Positions 58,704 through 64,000 of a DNA stretch of 64,000 bases are shown in pieces. The notes below the pieces were generated by a model that made no database searches, was not told the origin of the DNA, and worked only from the letters and a program-made list of their open reading frames with translations. The translations under genes and the position numbers were made by a program. This stretch comes from Cherax quadricarinatus (taxonomy: Eukaryota; Arthropoda; Malacostraca; Decapoda; Parastacidae), in contig NC_091355.1 in assembly GCF_038502225.1 (NCBI RefSeq), positions 10,851,948-10,915,947 on the forward strand, read 5' to 3'. The first letter of the stretch is position 1; each line of letters starts with the position of its first letter.

Positions 58704-59080
58704 TCACGAAATCGTAATAGCACGATTGTAAACAATCCAGGGAACGGGTGGGGTTAGAATCCATGGTGAGTCGCAAAACTCCAGACTAGTGCGTAAGCCA
58801 CTGGGCCAGCTGGCTACAATGAGATGGCCCATGCTAACGTCCATACGGAGGTTAACATGGGCCACCACTGTAACCACAAATTCAAATTTTAAAAACGAAT
58901 CTCCCGCCAACGTGGCCGTGATGAATTCTAGCTCATGTCCCCATTATGACCCACGAAATCGTAATAGCACGATTGTAAACAAACCAGGGTACGGGTGGGG
59001 TTAAGCACTGGCCTGGAGTTTTACGGCGACTCACTTGCCATGGGTTCTAATCCCACCCGTACTGTGGTTTGCCACTTGTT
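58704..59080 (-). mobile_element. Third tRNA-like SINE family, rearranged
   Basis: ACGAAATCGTAATAGCACGA ... ACGGGTGGGGTTA occurs at about 58706-58756 and again at 58952-59003. On the minus strand the first copy shows GGCCCAGTGGCTTACGC (box A-like) and a T-arm ending ACCCCACCCG. The second copy is followed by GGGTTCTAATCCCACCCGT on +, i.e. a head-to-head remnant. Distinct from SINE types A and B. Confidence 0.65.
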
Positions 59081-59335
59081 ATTAACAAGTACTATACTCT
59101 GCCACTTGGGATTAGCAAGGATATATCAGTGAAACTCAAGGTTTTATTATGGCTTTTGTCAGAATTCAATTCCTTATGGATTTGGTATTAGAAAGGCGGC
59201 AACACACAACAAAAAATACTGTGAATGATATTATTAACTGTTATGTTCTTACCCTTCAAGAAGCCTTCAAAACACTTGCATAACAGCCGTTTGTCTCATT
59301 ATGCCAACAACGCCACACACACAAACACACACACA
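59081..59335. other. No gene recognised
   Basis: A short CA tract at 59313-59336; otherwise unassigned. Confidence 0.4.
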
Positions 59336-59336
59336 T

Positions 59337-59857
59337 CAGGCCCATACTGGAGTATGCAGCACCTGTTTGAAACCCACACCTAGTCAAGCACTTCAAGAAA
59401 TTAGAGAAAGTACGATGGTTTACAACAAGGCTAGTTCCGGAGCTCAGGGGTATGTCCTACGAAGAAAGGTTGAGGGAAATCGGACTGACTACACTGGAGG
59501 ACAGGAGGGTCAGGGGAGACATGATAATGAGATACAAAATACTGCATGGAATAGATAAGGTAGATAGAGACAGGTTGTTCCAGAGAGGGGACACAGAAAC
59601 AAAGGGTCACAATTAGAAGCTGAAGACTCAGACGAGTCAGAAGGGTGTTAGGAAGTATTTCTTCAGTCATAGAGTCGTCAGGAAGTAGAATAGCCTAGCA
59701 AGTGATGTAGTGGAGGCAGGAACCATACATAGCTTTAAGACGAGGTATGACAAAGCTCTGGAAGCAGAGAGAGAGAGGACCTAGTAGCGATCAGTGAAGA
59801 GGCGGGGCCAGGAGCCGAGTCTCGACCCCTGCAACCACAATTAGGCGAGTACACAAA
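59337..59857 (+). pseudogene. CR1-like LINE C-terminus, copy 1
   Basis: RPILEYAAPV, LVPELRGMSYEERLREIGL, TTLEDRRVRGDMIMRYKIL, then a stop and SHRVV ... NSLASDVVEAGTIHSFKTRY. This is the thumb and C-terminal region of a CR1/L2-like RT, followed by the 3' end CGACCCCTGCAACCACAATT. 5'-truncated and broken by stops. Confidence 0.85.
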
Positions 59858-60057
59858 CGTACACACACACACACACACACACACACGAATGACATGGTTC
59901 ACGCAGCCAGGAGTGAAACCAACAGCGATCAGAAGCGAGGCGGGGCCAGGAGCTGAGACGCGACCCCTGCAACCGCAATTAGCTGAGTACACACAATCAA
60001 GACCAGGAGCTAATATTCGACCCCTGCAACCAAATACAGTAATGTACACACACACAG
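59790..60057 (+). repeat. LINE 3' tail present three times in tandem, with CA tracts
   Basis: GGCGGGGCCAGGAGCYGAG and CGACCCCTGCAACC units start near 59800, 59938 and 60001 and each is followed by GTACACA or (CA)n (the longest at 59858-59886). Confidence 0.85.
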
Positions 60058-60249
60058 GTACAGTGATATAGTGTATTATTTAGAGGTGAGGGGAGCCTAA
60101 CATATAGTACTGCTGCTACAACTACACACAGGTTATTGCAGGAAATACATCAATATTACACACAGCAATGATAGAAACTACTTCAGTGTAAGGATAGTTA
60201 AGTGGAATGAGTTGAATGAAGAGGCAGTGTGTGCTCACCTATATTTTAT

Positions 60250-60335
60250 TAGATGGGTCGATTCACAGCTCCTGGCTCCGCCTCTTCGCGCGGCGTATGT
60301 GTATGTGTCTTTGCGTGCGTGCGTGCCTTTGTTTT
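60250..60335 (-). mobile_element. CR1-like LINE tail fragment, minus strand
   Basis: CAGCTCCTGGCTCCGCCTCT followed by GTATGTGTATGTG is the inverted form of the tail at 59.8 kb. Confidence 0.7.
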
Positions 60336-60345
60336 CTTTCCTGCT

Positions 60346-60465
60346 CTTGATCTAGGGAACTGAATCTGTGCTCCAGTTCCCTGAACTGAGCCTCAACACT
60401 TCCATCCCTCCCACATGCGCTGTATAATCCTACGGATTTAGCGCTCCCCCGTGATTATAACAATG
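60346..60465 (+). mobile_element. Hairpin-tail SINE, + strand, 5'-truncated
   Basis: TAGGGAACTGAATCTGTGCT ... GCGCTGTATAATCCTACGGA, TTTAGCGCTCCCC, GTGATTATAACAAT. Same family as 34105-34272 in the opposite orientation. No clear TSD was found. Confidence 0.88.
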
Positions 60466-60623
60466 TTCTCACTGAGTGTTTTACATGTTGTGGTCATATC
60501 TTCTGGTTCTTGATACTCTAGTGATATATTAAACCGAAATATGTAGGTCTCTTAGTTCTTTGATGAGTGTTTCTTTGTTTCATGTGATGAGGGATCCATG
60601 TTGGCGCCGAGTACTCCAGTGCT

Positions 60624-61045
60624 GGTCCTGTGGCTCCGTTGATAGCGCACTCGACTCGCATAGTAAGTGTTCATGATGCGATCCCCGGCAGGGGCATGTT
60701 TCCTTATGCCGCTGTCCCTAGTCACCTAGCAGCAAGTAGGTACCTGGGTGTTAGTCGACTGTTGTGGGTTGCATCTTGGGGGACAAGATTAAAGGACCAC
60801 GATGGAAATGAGTCCCGATGACGCACTGACTTTATTGAGTTATACACAAATAACCCGGACATGGGAGAAAGACGCTTATGACGACGTTTCGGTCCGACTT
60901 GAACCGAAACGTTAATGGTACAAGTCGGACCAAAACGTCGTCATAAGTTTCTTACTCCTATGTGCGGGTTATTTGCGTATTGTTGCAGTCACGGTATTGT
61001 GCTTTTCTCGTTCTTCATTGGGTTACCCTGGGTGGCTAACTCTCC
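60624..61045 (+). mobile_element. Type A-like SINE split by an insertion
   Basis: Left part 60624-60842: GTGGCTCCGTTGATAGCGCA (box A; the head differs from the 41.65-kb copy and resembles type B), TAGGTACCTGGGTGTTAGTC core, GACGCACTGACTTTATTGAG. Right part 61017-61045: GGGTTACCCTGGGTGGCTAA. It is a type A body with a different head. Confidence 0.85.
60843..61016. mobile_element. Palindromic terminal-module repeat inserted in a SINE
   Basis: Two inverted halves of the module seen at 11084-11156: ACGACGTTTCGGTCCGACTT on the left and AAGTCGGACCAAAACGTCGT on the right, outer ends ACACAAATAACCCGG and GGGTTATTTGCGTATTGT, then TGCAGTCACGGTATTGTGCT. ATTGAGTTA (60834-60842) and ATTGGGTTA (61017-61025) flank it as a duplicated SINE segment. 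Confidence 0.85.
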
Positions 61046-61560
61046 GAGTTGAAACTCCGCAGGGGCTTCTCTCTCTACGATTTTACGAGTTTCTTCTGTC
61101 TCAGGTGCTATTCTATTACCTCTTTATCCCATCCTCATAACCTTGAATTTAACAAGGTTATATTATAGTTAACACTTGTTGGTTCATCTCTGTAACATCT
61201 TATTCTCAATTGTTTTGTGTTATCTGCAAACACTGAAGCTTGACATTTACCTTGACAGGACATTTGCATACAACACGAAGTTCCTGACAGGAAGAGTTCA
61301 AGAAGGTAACCTTGTGGTCATCCAGGTATTACTTCATCTCATCTGGACAAAGGTAACTTTTACTCAAGTATTTTCCTACCCTTCAGTCTCCCCAGAATGG
61401 CATTCCAGTAGTAATTCGCATGTCAGCAGCTCTTTGCGGTTTAATGTACCTATGCACACACATATATGTACGAGGTACAGTATTTTGCTTCTCCAGTAAA
61501 GATGATAAAAAATTCTAACGCGGGTGTTCACAGGATGACTCGATTGAGTGTAGTTCTTGG
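61046..61560. other. No gene recognised
   Basis: Unassigned sequence with short open frames. Confidence 0.4.
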
Positions 61561-61564
61561 TCAT

Positions 61565-61636
61565 TTGTAAATGGTCCAAGTCGGACCGAAACGTCATCGT
61601 AAGCTCCTCTCTCTGTGCGGGTTATTTGTGTACAGA
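61565..61636 (+). repeat. Terminal-module repeat, third locus
   Basis: TTTGTAAATGGTCCAAGTCG and GACCGAAACGTC are identical to 11086-11117, followed by CGTAAGCTCCTC and TGTGCGGGTTATTTGTGTAC. Confidence 0.88.
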
Positions 61637-61885
61637 TCAAGAGTCCTTTCCCAGTACCAAGGCAACCATGCTGGAAGGTTAATTACCACTCAACCTACCT
61701 CAGTCTTGAAGCGTCCACACAAACATGGTGTGACGCATGGATCTCTCTGAAGCGTATATCCTTCATATGTGGACAAGGTTAACACCAGGAAGAAAAAAGT
61801 GTCCGGAAGGTGACCCAACTTTCACTGCTGGCCTGGGCAAGATGTACCACAGGTAGGTGTCATGGCCCCCTCCCCCCACACACGC
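61637..61885. other. No gene recognised
   Basis: Unassigned sequence before the next LINE remnant. Confidence 0.4.
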
Positions 61886-61889
61886 ACAC

Positions 61890-62735
61890 ACGGATCAGCA
61901 CTAGGACGGGTACTATTTCTTGTATACATGAATGACATAACGGGAGAGAGAGAGAGAGGGAGGTAACCCAGATCGTAGATGATGTGAAACTAATGAGAAT
62001 ACATACAGACGTACAACATGAAAGATTGCAAATGGATCTGGATAGGCTGCAGATCCTGTCTTTAAAGTGGTACTAAAATTTAACCCCAACAAGTGTAAAG
62101 TTATGAAGTCGGAGTACAAGCTCGGGGGGTAAACAAAGGCTGCAAATTTCACTCAAGAAGACCTTGGGAGAAGTGTTGTACCGAACATATAGCCTGAGAT
62201 GCACATGAGTTAAATAACTGTTGCAGCTTTCAAAAGTCTAAGAAAGGAATCATTCATGACTGCTGTTTACGCAGGCCCGTTGGAAAATGCAGCACCAGTA
62301 TGGAATCCACACCTTGTCAAGAAAGTCAAGAAACTGGAGAAAGTGGAGGTTTGCAACGAGACTAGTCCCGGAGTTGAGGGGTATATTCTGTGAGGAGAGG
62401 TTAAAGGAAGGACTACGAGTGATATAACAGTGTAAAAGTACTGAGAGGAACTAATAGGGTGAACAGTGACAGACTGTTCAAGAGACAGGAAACAGGAACG
62501 CAAGAGCACAGCTGGTAGTTGAAAACACAGATGTCACAGCGATATTAGGAAGTATTTCTTCGGTCTTAGTCAGGAAGTGGAACGACTAGGAGAATGTAGT
62601 AGTAGAGGGAGGATCCACACAGAGCTTTAAGAGGTATGATAAGGCTCTCGAAGAAAGGAGCGTGTGAACCTGGTAGCGAGCAGCGAAGAGGAAGGGGGCC
62701 TCTTCGCTTCAACCACTTTTAGGTTAGCGCACACA
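61890..62735 (+). pseudogene. CR1-like LINE RT, copy 2
   Basis: GSALGRVLFLVYMNDITG (RT motif B region), a degraded motif C with QIVDDVKL where ADD is expected, QMDLDRLQ, TRLVPELRGIFCEERLKE, and SFKRYDKALEERS at the end, in several frames. Same family as 59337-59857 but retaining more of the RT. Confidence 0.85.
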
Positions 62736-62754
62736 CCAAATAAAACATATCAAA

Positions 62755-63180
62755 AACTAAAGTGCAACAAGGCTAGTACCAGAGGTAAGGGAAATGAAAT
62801 ATGATGAGAGGAACTAAACCTGGCGACATTACAGAATAAAAGAACTTGGGGGTGACATGATAGTAACATACAAAATACTCAAGAGGACATCCTACTTTGA
62901 ACATGGATAGACCAGTCAAGAAGCGAAAAACAAGGACACGAGAGCACAGTTGGAAGTTAGACACAGCTCAGTCACAAGGATGTTAGAAAGTATTTCATCC
63001 TAATGAGGATCAGGAAGTGGAATGACGAAGACAACGTTTTGGAGGCTGGCTACATAGTTTTGATAGCAGGTGTGACAGGGCCCACGAGGCTAGGAAGCAA
63101 GTGAGGCAAGCGGCAAATTAAGAGGGCTAAGATTAGGGCTTAGACTCCTGCAACCACAAGGAGGCGAGAACAAGACGCTA
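62755..63180 (+). pseudogene. CR1-like LINE C-terminus, copy 3
   Basis: CAAGGCTAGTACCAGAGGTA through ACATACAAAATACTCAAGAG to CTCCTGCAACCACAAGGAGG follows the order of copies 1 and 2. Strongly decayed; lacks (CA)n at its end. Confidence 0.8.
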
Positions 63181-63589
63181 AACTTTCAGAGCACGGGAAA
63201 GTACTGCCTGGGTAAACAACGCTCAAACTAACTTACTACTGGCCACAACTAGCAGAATCTTGAGATGGAAAGCATTCTTGAGCAGTACAATACATTACCG
63301 AGTATCTCTGGACTAAGAGACTGGAAATGGAGAGGGAGCAGTTGATGGTGCATGTTAAAAAAAAGTCATGAGATACAGGAAAAAGAAGCACCTGAGGCAG
63401 CAAGCTGAGGGAACACAAGTAATATCTCAAGGCTTACCCTCCTGTCCAACTCTCAGCAGGCCTAACTCAAGGCCCACACTCAACTTTCCCAACACTAATA
63501 CCCCTTCATTATTCCCCCTCCTCCTCTAATCTACAACAATAACCCTGACCTCCTTCCCCAGTAACAATGTACACGCTAATCCTAGCTTC

Positions 63590-64000
63590 ACGAACAGAAC
63601 AGAGCAAAACAATAAACAGAATGCTTAGATACTACAAGGTAAAGCACAACAACAACAAAAAAAATTAGAATATGGCACACAAATACAGATAAATTAACAA
63701 ACAAGAATAATGAAAGAATGAGTAACAGATACACCCCAGACATCATAGCTAGCACTGAAATCATAGCTAAAAATATAACAGATGCAATATTTACAGCAGG
63801 ATATCAAGTAATGACGAAAGATGAAACATGGGAGGGAAGGACTTGCACTGCTAATCATAAATCAGTGTTTTGAAGTGATGAGAAGGATATGTAGAACTGA
63901 GTCATATGACCCTATAGAAGACACAGTCAATACAGCTAGACCCACAGTAGAAGTAACAGTGATCTATACCCCAGCAAACGAGAGATCAAGGCAGGAATAT
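63590..64000 (+). pseudogene. CR1-like LINE endonuclease domain, start of copy 4 (runs off window)
   Basis: KIWHTNTDKLTNK, then TPDIIASTEIIAKN (the T-E of the endonuclease active site) and VTVIYTPANERSRQEY in another frame at the window end. This is the N-terminal APE endonuclease of a CR1-like LINE, with frameshifts; the RT part would lie beyond 64000. Confidence 0.82.

Overview
The window looks like repeat-dominated nuclear DNA from a decapod crustacean, most likely a crayfish-type genome; the genus cannot be fixed from sequence alone. The reasons are several dispersed repeats I associate from memory with decapod genomes: a tRNA-derived SINE with a TACCTGGGTGTTAGTCGACT core, a LINE C-terminus ending in a GGGCCGCGGGGGCGTTGA-type segment, a LINE tail with CGACCCCTGCAACCACAA, and a MITE with GTCGTGCCGAATATGT ends sitting in TA tracts. 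No complete host protein gene, rRNA or functional tRNA could be recognised. The long open frames at 0.3-2.9, 28.2-29.5 and 37.9-41.2 kb are by-products of tandem repeats.

Layout. 1-2940 is a 20-bp minisatellite. 3411-11167 is a 7.7-kb composite retroelement flanked by an 11-bp direct repeat: a decayed gag-like ORF1 on + (3714-5300) and a decayed two-ORF, jockey-type LINE on - (10039 down to 5755), whose outer ends carry the same module in inverted orientation. A 25-bp minisatellite follows (11.2-11.6 kb). 13.5-15.5 kb holds a dead LINE, with a second copy at 55.4-57.4 kb. 16.0-17.4 kb holds an RNase H-bearing LINE remnant with a SINE inside it. 19.9-22.3 kb is a 26-bp minisatellite split by an 1.8-kb Tc1-like transposon with long inverted repeats, a DD34E transposase remnant and a probable intron. 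22.8-27.7 kb is an I-type LINE bounded by an 11-bp target-site duplication (TSD). 28.2-29.5 kb is a GC-rich minisatellite. 33-44 kb is scattered with very short retro-insertions that each have their own TSD, plus a 3.3-kb 25-bp minisatellite (37.9-41.2 kb). 42-50.5 kb has three copies of a 388-bp MITE, two of them forming a large inverted repeat around a TA tract. 58.7-64.0 kb is SINE and CR1-like LINE debris, ending in an endonuclease-domain fragment that runs off the window.

The most interesting connected story is the tail of the I-type LINE at 27.63-27.675 kb, a short AGCGCT...AGCGCT hairpin followed by (AAT)n. The same tail ends a ~165-bp SINE present here in several copies with clean 12-14-bp TSDs, and it also occurs as insertions of only 31-52 bp that still have 9-14-bp TSDs. 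This is the signature of a LINE machinery acting in trans on anything carrying that 3' hairpin, and of extreme 5' truncation. A second theme is nesting: SINE in LINE, transposon in minisatellite, SINE in transposon, and a palindromic repeat in a SINE, which together give a relative insertion order.
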